A stretch of DNA of 64,000 nucleotides from Streptomyces sp. ICBB 8177 (GCF_003144095.1 NZ_NSKH01000002.1:321024-385023); one strand, 5' to 3'. Positions 25,139 through 34,567 are shown, counted from the first letter of the stretch. The notes: generated from the letters alone by a model not told the origin. Made by a program: numbers and translations.

Positions 25139-26065
25139 GTGAGCGAGTACGACCAGCGGACAGCCGGACGCGACGAGGGCCCCGGCCGGGACTTCGCCGA
25201 GTGCCGGCCGCTGCTGTTCACGATCGCGTACCAGATCCTGGGCAGCGCGGTGGACGCCGAGGACGTCGTGCAGGACAGCTACCTGCGGTGGCACGCCGTG
25301 CGCCGTGAGCAGGTCGAGCACCCGCGCGCCTACCTGGTGCGCACGGTCACCCGCCAGGCGCTCAACCACCTGCGCGCGGCCCGACGGCGGCGCGAGGACT
25401 ACGTGGGGCAGTGGCTGCCGGAACCGGTGCGCACCGCGCCGGACGTCGGCGAGGACGCCGAACTCGCGGAGTCGGTGTCCATGGCGATGCTGCTGGTGCT
25501 GGAGACACTGGGCCCGGACGAGCGCGTGGTGTTCGTGATGCGTGAGGTGTTCGGCTACCCGCACGCCGAGGTCGCCGAGATGGTCGGCAAGTCGCAGGCG
25601 GCGGTACGGCAGATCGCGCACCGCGCCCGCGACCACGTGCAGGCCCGGCGCAAGCGCTACAGCCCCGACCCGGCCACGGCGCGCGAGGTCGTCGACCGCT
25701 TCCTGCGCGCCGCCGGAACGGGGGACGTCGAGGGCCTGATGAGCCTGATGGCCCCCGACGTGGTGCACATCTCGGACGGCGGGGGCCGCGCCGCCGCCGC
25801 GTTGCATCCGGTCAGCGGCAGGCAGCAGGTCGCGCGCTTCATCGCCGGGATCGCGCGGACCACCAACCTGGGCGCGAACGCCGAACGGACGAGCTGCAAC
25901 GCCATGCCCGCCCTGCTGCTGCGCACGCCGGACACCCTCGACTCGGTGCTGGTCTTCGAGATCGACGAGGGCCTGATCCACGGCATGTACGCGGTACGCA
26001 ATCCGGAGAAGCTCGGCGGGGCGCTGGTACCCCGCCGTCTGGCCAGGACGGGGGAGCAGGTGTGA
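25139..26065 (+). CDS. ECF41-group sigma factor with SnoaL-like C-terminal domain (SigJ-like)
   Basis: This 308-residue protein has sigma region 2 at ~20-85 (LLFTIAYQILGSAVDAEDVVQDSYLRW) and region 4 at ~110-165 (LGPDERVVFVMREVFGYPHAEVAEMVG). A SnoaL_2-like C-terminal domain follows with the ECF41 signatures DGGGR (213-217) and NPEKL (288-292; family DGGGK and NPDKL). In ECF41 factors this extension replaces a separate anti-sigma factor. The usual neighbour, a carboxymuconolactone-decarboxylase/oxidoreductase gene, is absent here. GTG 25139 has GGGGTGA upstream. I saw no TGTCACA-type ECF41 promoter upstream. Confidence 0.9.
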   Translation: MSEYDQRTAGRDEGPGRDFAECRPLLFTIAYQILGSAVDAEDVVQDSYLRWHAVRREQVEHPRAYLVRTVTRQALNHLRAARRRREDYVGQWLPEPVRTAPDVGEDAELAESVSMAMLLVLETLGPDERVVFVMREVFGYPHAEVAEMVGKSQAAVRQIAHRARDHVQARRKRYSPDPATAREVVDRFLRAAGTGDVEGLMSLMAPDVVHISDGGGRAAAALHPVSGRQQVARFIAGIARTTNLGANAERTSCNAMPALLLRTPDTLDSVLVFEIDEGLIHGMYAVRNPEKLGGALVPRRLARTGEQV

Positions 26066-26270
26066 CGGTACGACGCGCCACCGAGGCGCCGATCGACGCG
26101 TCCCCGGTGCAGGTGACGACGCCGGCGGTTCGCACCGATCCTGAGGATGGCGGCCCGGCCGTCCGGCAGAGTGGCGCCGACATGACGAGCACTGACGTCT
26201 TTTGCCCCGAGCGCGAGCGCCTTGGGTGATCGCTCAACGACGTCGGGCGGCCGGGCGAAGCGCGTGGAAC

Positions 26271-26450
26271 ACGCGGGATGCCCAGGTTGATCGCCGCTTG
26301 CTCGCTGCCGCCGCCGTCGCGGTCCGCCACTCGATGGAGCACGGCGTTCGTGGCGAGTTCGGACACGCATAGTTGGATCTCCAGGACGCGTCTCACGTAG
26401 GCCGACCCGGCCGGCGATGCCGCAGCAGGGAAGTCCCGGGCGGCCTTCAC
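26271..26450 (-). pseudogene. Remnant of an RsbW-like ATPase gene
   Basis: The minus-strand segment starting at GTG 26450 reads KAARDFPAAAS, then VRRVLEIQLCVSELATNAVLH. The latter is the N-box of stand-alone HATPase_c regulators (family LCVSELATNAVLHG). The frame then runs into sequence unlike the family (no G1 or G2 boxes). The surrounding 26066-26560 gap has no other supported gene; it ends in the repetitive GCATGCATGCAGGCATC near 26480. Confidence 0.55.
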
Positions 26451-26560
26451 TGAGAATTCGCGGCGTGGGAACTGCTTGCTCAGGCATGCATGCAGGCATC
26501 GGGACGTTCTCGCCGCCCAGCGTGTGGGCGGACAGGAATCGAGACGCAGGGAGGACGCGC

Positions 26561-27097
26561 GTGGACGAAGGTGTGTGGGTGGGGAGTTCGACGCCTTACG
26601 TGCGGCTGCGTGGGGACGGTGAACCCGAGCCGTGGGCCGAGGAGGCCGCCGTGTCGGGCGGGAAGGGCACGCAGCGGATCACGTTCGCCGGGGAGGTGTC
26701 GGCGCCGCCTGTCGTGGCGCGACTGCTGGGCGAGGACGGTGCCGTGGTTGTCCGGCGCAGGGTGATGTACCTCGATGGCGTGCCCACCGAACTCACCGAC
26801 ACCTACTACCCCTCCCGAATCGCCTCGGGTACCGCGCTGGCCCGCAAGGAGAAGATCCGCGGCGGCGCCGTCGCTCTCCTGCGTCAACTCGGCCACGCGG
26901 GGCGGCGCGTGGAAGAGGAGGTGAGCGCCCGTATGCCGACCGCGCAGGAACGCGACGCGCTCGGCCTGACGGAGACGCAGCCTGTACTGACCCTGACCCG
27001 CCGCACCCTGGACGCGGACGAGGGCCCGCTCCAGGTCGACCTGATGGTCTTCCCCGCCCATCGCCAGCGCCTGCGTTACGAAATGGCCCTCGCATGA
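26561..27097 (+). CDS. Stand-alone UTRA-domain protein (GntR/HutC effector domain without HTH)
   Basis: This 178-residue protein is a UTRA ligand-binding domain: GTQRITFAGEVSAPPVVARLLG, VVVRRRVMYLDGVPTELTDTYYP, then EVSARMPTAQERDALGLTETQPVLTLTRRTLD. In HutC-type GntR regulators this domain follows an N-terminal winged helix, which is missing here. GTG 26561 has GGGAGGA at 6 nt. The gene ends in an ATGA overlap with a GntR-type winged-helix fragment (27094-27228). Sensor and DNA-binding parts were probably once separate, coupled genes. Loss of the second leaves this one doubtful in function. Confidence 0.75.
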   Translation: MDEGVWVGSSTPYVRLRGDGEPEPWAEEAAVSGGKGTQRITFAGEVSAPPVVARLLGEDGAVVVRRRVMYLDGVPTELTDTYYPSRIASGTALARKEKIRGGAVALLRQLGHAGRRVEEEVSARMPTAQERDALGLTETQPVLTLTRRTLDADEGPLQVDLMVFPAHRQRLRYEMALA

Positions 27098-27228
27098 CCG
27101 ACGATCACCCACGCGACCCGCGCCCGCTCCACGAGCGCGTCGCCGCCGACTTGCGGGACGAGATCATGTCCGGTGACCTGCCGCCGGGCGGTAACTTCGC
27201 ATGCCGAGAAACAAACGGCTCCAGATAG
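27094..27228 (+). pseudogene. Truncated GntR winged-helix regulator
   Basis: The first ~34 codons are family-like (PLHERVAADLRDEIMSGDLPPGG, the start of a GntR helix-turn-helix domain). At about 27190 the sequence changes abruptly to unrelated, less GC-rich DNA and stops after 44 codons, before the recognition helix. It is coupled by ATGA to the UTRA gene. It marks the edge of an inserted or recombined segment. Confidence 0.75.
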
Positions 27229-27412
27229 TCGACATCTTCAGGGGCGACGTCGTCAGAGGAGCCACCTTGGCGATCGGTGGTTCGCCGGTGGACCGGTAGG
27301 CCTCCAGCAGAGCGGGAAGCAGCGTTCGTCCTCCTTGGGTGATCCCGTGGTCCTGGCCATGTGCATTGACCAGATACGCGAAGTCGTCTTGCCTGACCTC
27401 CGAACGGAGCAC
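27164..27412 (-). CDS. Hypothetical protein, probably a fragment
   Basis: An 82-codon minus-strand frame (GTG 27412) gives EVRQDDFAYLVNAHGQDHG and TLLPALLEAYRSTGEPPIAK. It remains open in frame upstream towards the immunity-like gene, without a clear start. Its last codons run across the junction into the GntR remnant on the other strand, so its natural C-terminus is probably lost. No family recognised. Confidence 0.35.
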   Translation of the reverse strand: MLRSEVRQDDFAYLVNAHGQDHGITQGGRTLLPALLEAYRSTGEPPIAKVAPLTTSPLKMSTIWSRLFLGMRSYRPAAGHRT

Positions 27413-27456
27413 CCGCCCTTTATCGGTGTCCGCCAGCTTTTCGGCGCCATGAGTAG

Positions 27457-27834
27457 CTAGAACGGCTGCGGGAGTCCCAGGACTTCAATGATCTCCATCA
27501 GCCGATCATCCGTGATCTCTGGAGAAGTGAAGTTCATCTCCCTTGCGTGGTCGATGAAATCCTGAGGCGGTGCGACTTTGTGAAGGGCTACGTAGTCGGC
27601 CCACGCCAACTGCCATACCCATTCACCATCGGTCACCACACCCACCCTCACCCGCATCTTGTCGTCGTCGTCGGAGAAGGGATCGGCAACCATTCCTGGG
27701 GAGATGATCAGCGGTTCGGCGGACTCCAGGAAACCCGACAGCCTGTCGACCTCTGAGTCCGGCAGGGAACCCGGAGTTGCCTCGATATTCCGAGGTGCAT
27801 CCGAAATCCGGCGAGGTGCTTCAACGGACGGCAA
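27457..27834 (-). CDS. Candidate immunity protein of the adjacent toxin
   Basis: This 125-residue acidic protein (MVADPFSDDDDKMRVRVGVV, then WVWQLAWADYVAL) is not recognised as a named family. It begins with TTG 27834, placed by a GGAAGGA ribosome binding site located in the last codons of the toxin gene, whose stop is only 6 bp away. Codon use is much less GC-biased than the genome. Small size, acidity, low GC and position directly after the C-terminal toxin domain are what polymorphic-toxin immunity genes show. No family evidence supports the role. Confidence 0.6.
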   Translation of the reverse strand: MPSVEAPRRISDAPRNIEATPGSLPDSEVDRLSGFLESAEPLIISPGMVADPFSDDDDKMRVRVGVVTDGEWVWQLAWADYVALHKVAPPQDFIDHAREMNFTSPEITDDRLMEIIEVLGLPQPF

Positions 27835-27840
27835 CTGAAC

Positions 27841-29184
27841 TCAATCCTTCCCCGGAGTGAAAACTTCAAATCCGCCGCGTTCGGTCGGATGCATATTGAC
27901 TCCGTCGTCCGCGAACGGCGCGACGGCCATCTTACCCCCTGGGTAGACCCATAGAAAATTATTTGGAGCTTCAACAGGCACGCCCAGAGTGTTGGCAAGG
28001 TTCTGCGCGAAACCGTCAGGGAGCTTACCGGTTGAGCAGGACAGGAGACGGACAGGTTGTCCCGGCTCCCAGCCATTCCTCTTTATGAGGGACGCCATGT
28101 CTCCGTGGGTGAGGTGGAACCAATTCTCAGGAAGATGTGCGGCGCCTGGCTTGACTTGGTAACCAACGGTGTAGGGATCTCCGTGGATTCCTACATCGAA
28201 TGCGCCGTCCTTGGGTGGAATGCGGTTCATGCGGTAACGCAGCCTGTCTCCCTGCCGGAACATCAGCATGCCTGGACGTCCGTCATCGAACTTACGTATG
28301 TCCATCTTGACTGGTTCGTTACCGTTCCGCAGGAGAGCGTCGAGGCGCGCCAGAGCACCTTCGCCTTCCCCCAGGCTCCCGAGCAGACCGGCATCGGCAA
28401 GGGTGGGGAGCAGACGCGGGCCGAGGCCTTCGAGGAGTCCCTGGATGCCCTTGCCGAAGCCTCCGCCGATGATGCCGAGCAGCGCGCCGATCTCGACGTC
28501 CTGCTCCAGGCTGTCGGCGTGCTCGAGGCGGCCGGGGTTGACGATGGCGTCGTAGCCGAGCGTCATCGCGGCGCCGCCGGCGGCCATCTTGGCGATCGGG
28601 GCGAGGGCCTTCAGCGCGCGGCCGAGGCCGCCGAGGGCTTCGAGGAGGCCCTCGACGATGCGGTCGACGGTCCTCATCGCTTCGGCGATGCGGGCGATCA
28701 GCGCCATGATCTTCGCGGCGCGTTCCCCGGCGGCGAGGTTGGAGGCCACTTCCGACAGGGGGCCGGTCAGCAACGACAGGGGCAGCGCGGCGAGTTCGAA
28801 CTCCAGGATCTGCGCGCACAGCACGCCGATCTGGGAGATCATCTCGTGCGCCTGGTCGGCGAACTTGTTGAGCTGGTCGTGCCCGTGGTGCAGGGCGTCG
28901 GACGCCTTCTGGCAGTGGTCGCGCACGTCCTTGGCGCGGGTGTGGAAGGCGTCGGCGGACTTCCCCTCCCAGCGCAGTTCCCCGAGCGCTTGCCCGACGT
29001 ACCAGTGGGCGTCGTCCAGCGCGTCGCCCAGGGCCTTCCAGTGGCCGGCGATCCGGCGGATGCCGTCGGGGTCTACGGCGGGGTCGGTGAAGCCGATGAA
29101 CTCCAGGACGTCGGCGGTGGAGTGGCCTATCTGCTCGTTGAGCTTGTCGATCCAGTGCAGGGGGTTGAGGTCGTCCCAGTCCAC
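27841..29184 (-). CDS. WXG100-type polymorphic toxin with candidate caspase-clan protease C-terminus
   Basis: In this ~447-residue protein, an N-terminal ESX/WXG100-like helical domain (LGELRWEGKSADAF holds the W-x-G turn) is followed by a helical hydrophobic middle (GIIGGGFGKGIQGLLEGLG). From about residue 285 a C-terminal domain of clearly lower GC begins. That domain contains FDVGIHGDP (His334) and VRLLSCSTGKLPDGFAQNLA (Cys383). A hydrophobic run ending HG and another ending SC are the signature of clan CD (caspase/C80/CHAT-like) proteases. GTG 29184 lies 7 bp after the WXG gene stop with AAGGAG upstream. Likely type VII secreted. Confidence 0.75.
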   Translation of the reverse strand: MDWDDLNPLHWIDKLNEQIGHSTADVLEFIGFTDPAVDPDGIRRIAGHWKALGDALDDAHWYVGQALGELRWEGKSADAFHTRAKDVRDHCQKASDALHHGHDQLNKFADQAHEMISQIGVLCAQILEFELAALPLSLLTGPLSEVASNLAAGERAAKIMALIARIAEAMRTVDRIVEGLLEALGGLGRALKALAPIAKMAAGGAAMTLGYDAIVNPGRLEHADSLEQDVEIGALLGIIGGGFGKGIQGLLEGLGPRLLPTLADAGLLGSLGEGEGALARLDALLRNGNEPVKMDIRKFDDGRPGMLMFRQGDRLRYRMNRIPPKDGAFDVGIHGDPYTVGYQVKPGAAHLPENWFHLTHGDMASLIKRNGWEPGQPVRLLSCSTGKLPDGFAQNLANTLGVPVEAPNNFLWVYPGGKMAVAPFADDGVNMHPTERGGFEVFTPGKD

Positions 29185-29191
29185 CGGCGCC

Positions 29192-29500
29192 CTACTCCTT
29201 GCCGCCGGCCTGCCGGGCCAGTGCGGCATCGATTCTGCGCAGCACGTCGGCGATCGCGCCCAGCGCGGTGGACTCGTCGCCCCACTCGGTGTGCAGGCCG
29301 TCGGCGATCTGCGTCAGCTGCTTCATCGCCTCCCCGACCGTGCGCTTTGCCTTGCCCGCCTCCGGCAGATGCCCGAACGCCTCCAGCGACCCCGACGCCC
29401 GCTGGAACGCCGTCACCGCCGCCGGAAGATGACTCGTCCCGTTCTTGATGTGCCGCGCCGCCGTCTCCATCGACGCGTACTCGGTCCTCAAGTCCGCCAT
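29192..29500 (-). CDS. WXG100-like/ESX secretion partner protein
   Basis: This 102-residue all-helical protein begins MADLRTEYASMETAARHIKNG. It has a turn region at LHTEWGDESTAL and the size of ESX/WXG100 chaperone-like partners. It is encoded 7 bp upstream of the toxin, so co-expression and a heterodimer for type VII export are likely. ATG 29500 has GGGAGGGGG upstream. No ESX core genes (EccC and others) lie in this window, so export would depend on a machine encoded elsewhere. Confidence 0.7.
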   Translation of the reverse strand: MADLRTEYASMETAARHIKNGTSHLPAAVTAFQRASGSLEAFGHLPEAGKAKRTVGEAMKQLTQIADGLHTEWGDESTALGAIADVLRRIDAALARQAGGKE

Positions 29501-29726
29501 CCCGGCCCCCTCCCTCAGGTGATCAAGACCAGGAAAGTCTAGGAGCGGGCGCTGACAGGCCCCTCGCGAACCGGCCACCACGGGTGCCGCGCCGCCCTAC
29601 GACGCGCTCGATGGACGCGTGCCTTCCGGTGGGTTCGCCGGGATGATGAGGAACGTCGTCGTTCAGGCTGTTCACTACCGGCCGTTCGCCGGAAAGGCGG
29701 AAGGCCCCCGTTCACCGGAGGTGCTC

Positions 29727-30548
29727 GTGCGGATCGCTGTCGGCGGGTTTCTGACCGACGAGACCATTCGGCCCGTGCGGCTCGCGCGGGAGTTGGAGGA
29801 GCGCGGGTTCTGCGGGCTCTACCTGCCCGAGCACACGCACATCCCCGTCAGCCGCGACACCCCCGCGCCGATGGGAGAGCCGCTGCCCCGGGAGTACGGG
29901 CGCACACTCGACCCCTTCGTCGCGCTGGCCGCCGCCGCGGCCGTCATCGAGCGGATCGGCCTCGGCACCGGCGTCGCCCTCGTCGCGCAGCGCGACCCCA
30001 TCGTGCTCGCGAAGGAGGCCGCCACGCTCGACCTGCTCTCCGGCGGCCGGTTCACCCTCGGCGCCGGCCTCGGGTGGAACGAGGAGGAAGCACGCGACCA
30101 CGGCGTCGACTGGCCGCGCAGGCGGACCGCCGTCCGCGACAAGCTCGCCGTGATGCGCGCCTTGTGGGCCGCCGAACCCACGGCGTACGAGGGTGAGTTC
30201 GCCTCCGTCAGCGCCAGCGACGCCCACCCCAAGCCGCACCGCCCCGTCCCCGTGCTGCTCGGCGGCGCCGCCGGACCCCGGCTCTTCGCCGACATCGCCG
30301 CCCACGCCGACGGCTGGCTGCCCCTCGGCGGGCGCGGACTCGACGAGTCCGTCCCCCGCCTGCACCACGCCTGGCAGGCCGCCGGACGCACCGGCGAACC
30401 CCGCGTCGTCCCCTACGGCCTGCGCCCCACCCACGACAAACTCGCCCGCCTGAGCGACCTGGGGATCACGGAGGCCGTCCTGCACCTGCCGGCCGCCGGC
30501 ACGCAGGAGGTCCTGCGGACACTGGACGAGTACGCCCAGTTCCTGTAG
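29727..30548 (+). CDS. LLM-class F420-dependent oxidoreductase
   Basis: This ~273-residue luciferase-fold protein is of the TIGR03619-like F420-dependent group: ELEERGFCGLYLPEHTHIPVS, then ERIGLGTGVALVAQRDPIVLAKEAATLDLLSGGRFTLGAGLGWNEEE. Start GTG 29727 has GGAGGTG 6 nt upstream; a longer frame back to 29619 lacks such a site. It lies immediately before fbiC, which makes the F420 chromophore precursor. The substrate is unknown. Confidence 0.88.
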   Translation: MRIAVGGFLTDETIRPVRLARELEERGFCGLYLPEHTHIPVSRDTPAPMGEPLPREYGRTLDPFVALAAAAAVIERIGLGTGVALVAQRDPIVLAKEAATLDLLSGGRFTLGAGLGWNEEEARDHGVDWPRRRTAVRDKLAVMRALWAAEPTAYEGEFASVSASDAHPKPHRPVPVLLGGAAGPRLFADIAAHADGWLPLGGRGLDESVPRLHHAWQAAGRTGEPRVVPYGLRPTHDKLARLSDLGITEAVLHLPAAGTQEVLRTLDEYAQFL

Positions 30549-30695
30549 CCGCCCACCGGGGCGCCCGCCCCGCCCGCCTGACCCCGGCGCGCCCCACCCC
30601 GGCGCCCCACCCCTCGAATATTCCTTTCCCACCTGTGACGAAGCGCGCAGCGCGGCCCCTCCGCCGCTGTCAGCGGTCGCTTCTATGCTCGGATC

Positions 30696-33305
30696 ATGAA
30701 CAGCAGCAGCCTGCCGGGACGCCCGCCCGAGGAGCCGACGCCGACCGCCAACGCGATGCGCCGCGCGCTGGGCCGGGTGCGTTCCGGGGTCGCGCTGGAC
30801 GTGTCCGAGGCCGCGGTGCTGCTGCGGGCGCGCGGTGACGACCTCGACGCGCTGACCCGGGCCGCCGCGCGCGTGCGGGACGCCGGCCTGGACGCCGCCG
30901 GCCGCCCCGGCGTCATCACGTACGCGCGCAACGTCTTCATCCCGCTCACCCGCCTGTGCCGCGACAAGTGCCACTACTGCACCTTCGTGACCGCCCCCGG
31001 CAAGCTGCGCAGAGCCGGGCACGGGATGTTCCTGTCCCCGGACGAGGTGCTGGACATCGCCCGGCGCGGTGCGGAAGCGGGCTGCAAGGAAGCGCTGTTC
31101 ACCCTCGGCGACAAGCCGGAGGACCGCTGGCCCGAGGCCCGCGAATGGCTCGACGCGCACGGTTACGACGACACGATCGCGTACGTGCGGGCCATGGCGA
31201 TCCGCGTGCTGGAGGAGACCGGTCTGCTGCCGCACCTCAACCCGGGTGTGCTGTCGTGGACGGACTTCCAGCGGCTGAAGCCCGTCGCCGGTTCCATGGG
31301 CATGATGCTGGAGACCACCGCGACCCGGCTGTGGTCCGAGCCGGGCGGCCCGCACCACGGCTCGCCCGACAAGGAGCCCGCGGTCCGGCTGCGGGTGCTC
31401 CAGGACGCCGGGCGCACCAACGTGCCGTTCACCACCGGCATCCTGATCGGCATCGGTGAGACGTACGCCGAACGCGCCGAGTCGCTCTTCGCCATCCGCT
31501 CGGTCGCCCGGCAGTACCACGGCGTGCAGGAGGTCATCGTCCAGAACTTCCGCGCCAAGCCGGACACCGCGATGCGCGGCATGCCGGACGCGGACCTGGA
31601 CGACCTGGTCGCCGCGATCGCCGTCGCCCGGATCGTCCTCGGCCCCTCCGCCCGCATCCAGGCCCCTCCCAACCTGGTCGCGGGCGAGTACGCGCGCATG
31701 ATCGCGGCGGGCATCGACGACTGGGGCGGCGTCTCACCGGTCACCCCGGACCACGTGAGCCCCGAGCACCCCTGGCCGCACATCGACGAACTGCGCGCCC
31801 GCACCGCCGAGTCGGGCTTCCGGATGCGCGAGCGCCTCACCGTCTACCCGGAGTTCGTCCGCCGCGGCGAGCCCTGGCTCGACCCGCGCGTACTGCCCCA
31901 CGTGAACGCCCTGGCCGAACCGGAAACCGGGCTGGCCAGGGAGGACGCCGTGCCGCACGGCCTGCCCTGGCAGGAGCCGGAGGAGACCTTCAGCGCGACC
32001 GCGGGCGGCAGCGGCCGCACCGACCTGCACACCGCCATCGACACCGAGGGCCGCTCCAGCGACCGCCGCGAGGACTTCGACGAGGTCTACGGCGACTGGG
32101 AGGCCCTGCGCGAGCAGGCCGCGTCCGCGCCCGACCGCATCGAGGCGGACGTCCGCGCCGCGCTGGCCACCGCCGCCGACGACCCGACCCGGCTGACCGA
32201 CGCCGAGGCGCTGGCCCTCCTGCACGCGGACGGGCCCGCGCTGGACGCGTTGTGCCGCATCGCGGACGACGTGCGCCGCGACACCGTCGGCGACGACGTG
32301 ACGTACATCGTCACGCGGAACATCAACTTCACCAACGTCTGCTACACCGGCTGCCGTTTCTGCGCCTTCGCCCAGCGGCGCACCGACGCCGACGCCTACA
32401 CCCTGTCCATCGGCCAGGTCGCCGACCGCGCCGCGCAGGCCTGGGAGGTCGGCGCGACGGAGGTGTGCATGCAGGGCGGCATCCACCCGGACCTGCCCGG
32501 CACCGCGTACTTCGACATCGCCCGCGCCGTCAAGGAACGCGTCCCGGGCATGCACGTGCACGCGTTCTCGCCGATGGAGGTCGTCAACGGCGCGACGCGG
32601 ACCGGCATGTCGGTGCGCGACTGGCTGACCGCCGCCAAGGAGGCGGGCCTGGACTCCATCCCGGGCACCGCCGCCGAGATCCTCGACGACGAGGTGCGCT
32701 GGGTCCTCACCAAGGGCAAGCTGCCCGCCGCCACCTGGGTCGAGGTCGTCACCACCGCGCACGAACTGGGCATCCGCTCCTCGTCCACGATGATGTACGG
32801 CCACGTGGACCAGCCGCGGCACTGGCTGGGCCACCTGCGGCTGCTCGCCCGCATCCAGCAGCGGACAGGTGGTTTCACCGAGTTCGTGACCCTGCCGTTC
32901 ATCCACACCAACGCGCCGGTCTACCTCGCCGGGATCGCCAGGCCGGGACCGACCACCCGCGACAACCGCGCGGTGACGGCGATGGCCCGCCTGCTGCTGC
33001 ACCCGCACATCCCCAACATCCAGACCAGCTGGGTCAAGCTCGGCACCGAGGGCGCCGCCGAGATGCTCCGCTCCGGCGCCAACGACCTGGGCGGGACGCT
33101 GATGGAGGAGACCATCTCCCGGATGGCCGGGTCGAGTTACGGCTCGTACCGCTCGATCCGCGACCTGGTCGCCATTGCCGAGGCGGCCGGACGCCCGGCG
33201 CGGCAGCGCACCACGACGTACGGCGAGGTCTCCGAGGAGCGGCGGGCCGCCGGGCTGGCCTCCGACGGCCACCTGCCGCAACTGCTGCCGGTCGTCGGCG
33301 ACTAG
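30696..33305 (+). CDS. fbiC: FbiC: 7,8-didemethyl-8-hydroxy-5-deazariboflavin (FO) synthase
   Basis: This 869-residue fusion of the CofG and CofH radical-SAM enzymes is the actinobacterial form. The first cluster motif CRDKCHYC (Cys88, 92, 95) and the second CYTGCRFC (Cys549, 553, 556) each bind a 4Fe-4S cluster. The product joins tyrosine with a diaminouracil riboflavin precursor to make FO, the deazaflavin core of cofactor F420. Length and both halves are intact. ATG 30696 lies 150 bp after the F420-dependent oxidoreductase gene. It is one of the markers of synteny with the S. coelicolor afsR region. Confidence 0.97.
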   Translation: MNSSSLPGRPPEEPTPTANAMRRALGRVRSGVALDVSEAAVLLRARGDDLDALTRAAARVRDAGLDAAGRPGVITYARNVFIPLTRLCRDKCHYCTFVTAPGKLRRAGHGMFLSPDEVLDIARRGAEAGCKEALFTLGDKPEDRWPEAREWLDAHGYDDTIAYVRAMAIRVLEETGLLPHLNPGVLSWTDFQRLKPVAGSMGMMLETTATRLWSEPGGPHHGSPDKEPAVRLRVLQDAGRTNVPFTTGILIGIGETYAERAESLFAIRSVARQYHGVQEVIVQNFRAKPDTAMRGMPDADLDDLVAAIAVARIVLGPSARIQAPPNLVAGEYARMIAAGIDDWGGVSPVTPDHVSPEHPWPHIDELRARTAESGFRMRERLTVYPEFVRRGEPWLDPRVLPHVNALAEPETGLAREDAVPHGLPWQEPEETFSATAGGSGRTDLHTAIDTEGRSSDRREDFDEVYGDWEALREQAASAPDRIEADVRAALATAADDPTRLTDAEALALLHADGPALDALCRIADDVRRDTVGDDVTYIVTRNINFTNVCYTGCRFCAFAQRRTDADAYTLSIGQVADRAAQAWEVGATEVCMQGGIHPDLPGTAYFDIARAVKERVPGMHVHAFSPMEVVNGATRTGMSVRDWLTAAKEAGLDSIPGTAAEILDDEVRWVLTKGKLPAATWVEVVTTAHELGIRSSSTMMYGHVDQPRHWLGHLRLLARIQQRTGGFTEFVTLPFIHTNAPVYLAGIARPGPTTRDNRAVTAMARLLLHPHIPNIQTSWVKLGTEGAAEMLRSGANDLGGTLMEETISRMAGSSYGSYRSIRDLVAIAEAAGRPARQRTTTYGEVSEERRAAGLASDGHLPQLLPVVGD

Positions 33306-33478
33306 CGGCCAACGGCGGGCAGAGCGGGAGGCGGTGCCGCCCGGCTGCCGTCCGCCCGCCTGCGGTCCACCCGGCTCGCGTTCGTGCGCCGCGCGCCGTA
33401 CGCCTGGCCGAGGCTGACCTGTGCATTACACCGTTCCATTACAGTGCTGCGCGCCGGACCGGGGAGGGGAGCACCACC

Positions 33479-34567
33479 GTGAACGAGATATGGGGACGGG
33501 CACAGCAACAGGACTTCCGCAGCCGGGTGCGCGGATGTCTGCTGGGCGGGGCGATCGGCGACGCGCTGGGCGCGGGCATCGAGTTCGACTCGCTGGACGC
33601 CATCCGCCGCACCCACGGGGACGCGGGCGTGACCGACTACGTGCCGGCCTTCGGCAGGCGCGGCGCGATCACCGACGACACCCAGATGACGATGTTCACG
33701 ATGGAGGGCCTGATCCGGGCGCACGTACGCCGGGACGCCGGAGTGTGGCACCCGCCGACCGACGTGCACCGGGCTTACCTGCGCTGGGCGAGCACGCAGG
33801 CCGACTGGGGGCCGGACGAACGCAAGAAGGACCAGGGCTGGCTGGCCCGCGAGGAGTGGCTCTACTCCCGCAGGGCGCCCGGGCAGGCGTGCCTGAGCGG
33901 GCTGGGCGACGAGCGGATGGGGACGCCGGCCGCGCCGAAGAACCCGCAGTCCAAGGGGTGCGGAACGGTGATGCGCTCGGCGCCCTTCGGCCTGCTGGTC
34001 GGCTGGGAGCCGGGACTGGTCTTCCAGCTCGCGGTGGAGTGCGCCGCGCAGACCCACGGGCATCCCACCGGATATCTGGCGGCGGGTGCCTTCGCGGTCA
34101 TCGTGCACGCGCTGGCACACGGCGAGCCGCTGGACGCCGCCGTGCAGCGGGCGCTGGCCCAACTGGCACCGCAGCCCGGCCACGAGGAGACCACGGAGGC
34201 GCTGCGCGCGGCGCTGGGCGCGGTGCGGCAGGGGCTGCCCACGCCGGAACGCGTGCAGTCGCTGGGGGAGGGCTGGACGGCGGAGGAGGCGCTGGCCATC
34301 GGGGTGTACTGCGCGCTGGTCGCCGAAGACGTGCGCCACGGGCTGCTGCTGGCCGTCAACCACTCCGGCGACAGCGACTCGACGGGCTCGATCTGCGGCA
34401 ACCTCCTGGGCGTCCAGCACGGCGAGACGGCGCTGCCGCCCGCGTGGGTGGTCGAACTGGAGGGACGCGGCGCGCTGTTGACGCTGGCGGACGACTTCGC
34501 CATGGAGATGACGCAGTCGGCGGGCCTGCACAGCGACGGCTGGCTGCGCCGCTACCCGAACGCGTGA
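33479..34567 (+). CDS. ADP-ribosylglycohydrolase (ARH family)
   Basis: This 362-residue all-helical ARH/DraG-type hydrolase has N-terminal GCLLGGAIGDALGAGIEFD, the first metal motif ITDDTQMTMFT, and the C-terminal metal motif NHSGDSDSTGSICGN, which coordinate two Mg ions. It removes ADP-ribose from proteins or nucleic acids. GTG 33479 follows GGGGAGGGGA at 8 nt. It is the second ADP-ribose eraser in the window beside the macrodomain at 3050, though the two are not linked. Confidence 0.93.
   Translation: MNEIWGRAQQQDFRSRVRGCLLGGAIGDALGAGIEFDSLDAIRRTHGDAGVTDYVPAFGRRGAITDDTQMTMFTMEGLIRAHVRRDAGVWHPPTDVHRAYLRWASTQADWGPDERKKDQGWLAREEWLYSRRAPGQACLSGLGDERMGTPAAPKNPQSKGCGTVMRSAPFGLLVGWEPGLVFQLAVECAAQTHGHPTGYLAAGAFAVIVHALAHGEPLDAAVQRALAQLAPQPGHEETTEALRAALGAVRQGLPTPERVQSLGEGWTAEEALAIGVYCALVAEDVRHGLLLAVNHSGDSDSTGSICGNLLGVQHGETALPPAWVVELEGRGALLTLADDFAMEMTQSAGLHSDGWLRRYPNA

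Noticed and set aside
26062-26229. A 55-codon frame overlapping the ECF41 stop codon by GTGA
   Set aside because: The overlap is suggestive, but the product has no recognisable features and lies in a region of gene decay; kept only as a possibility.
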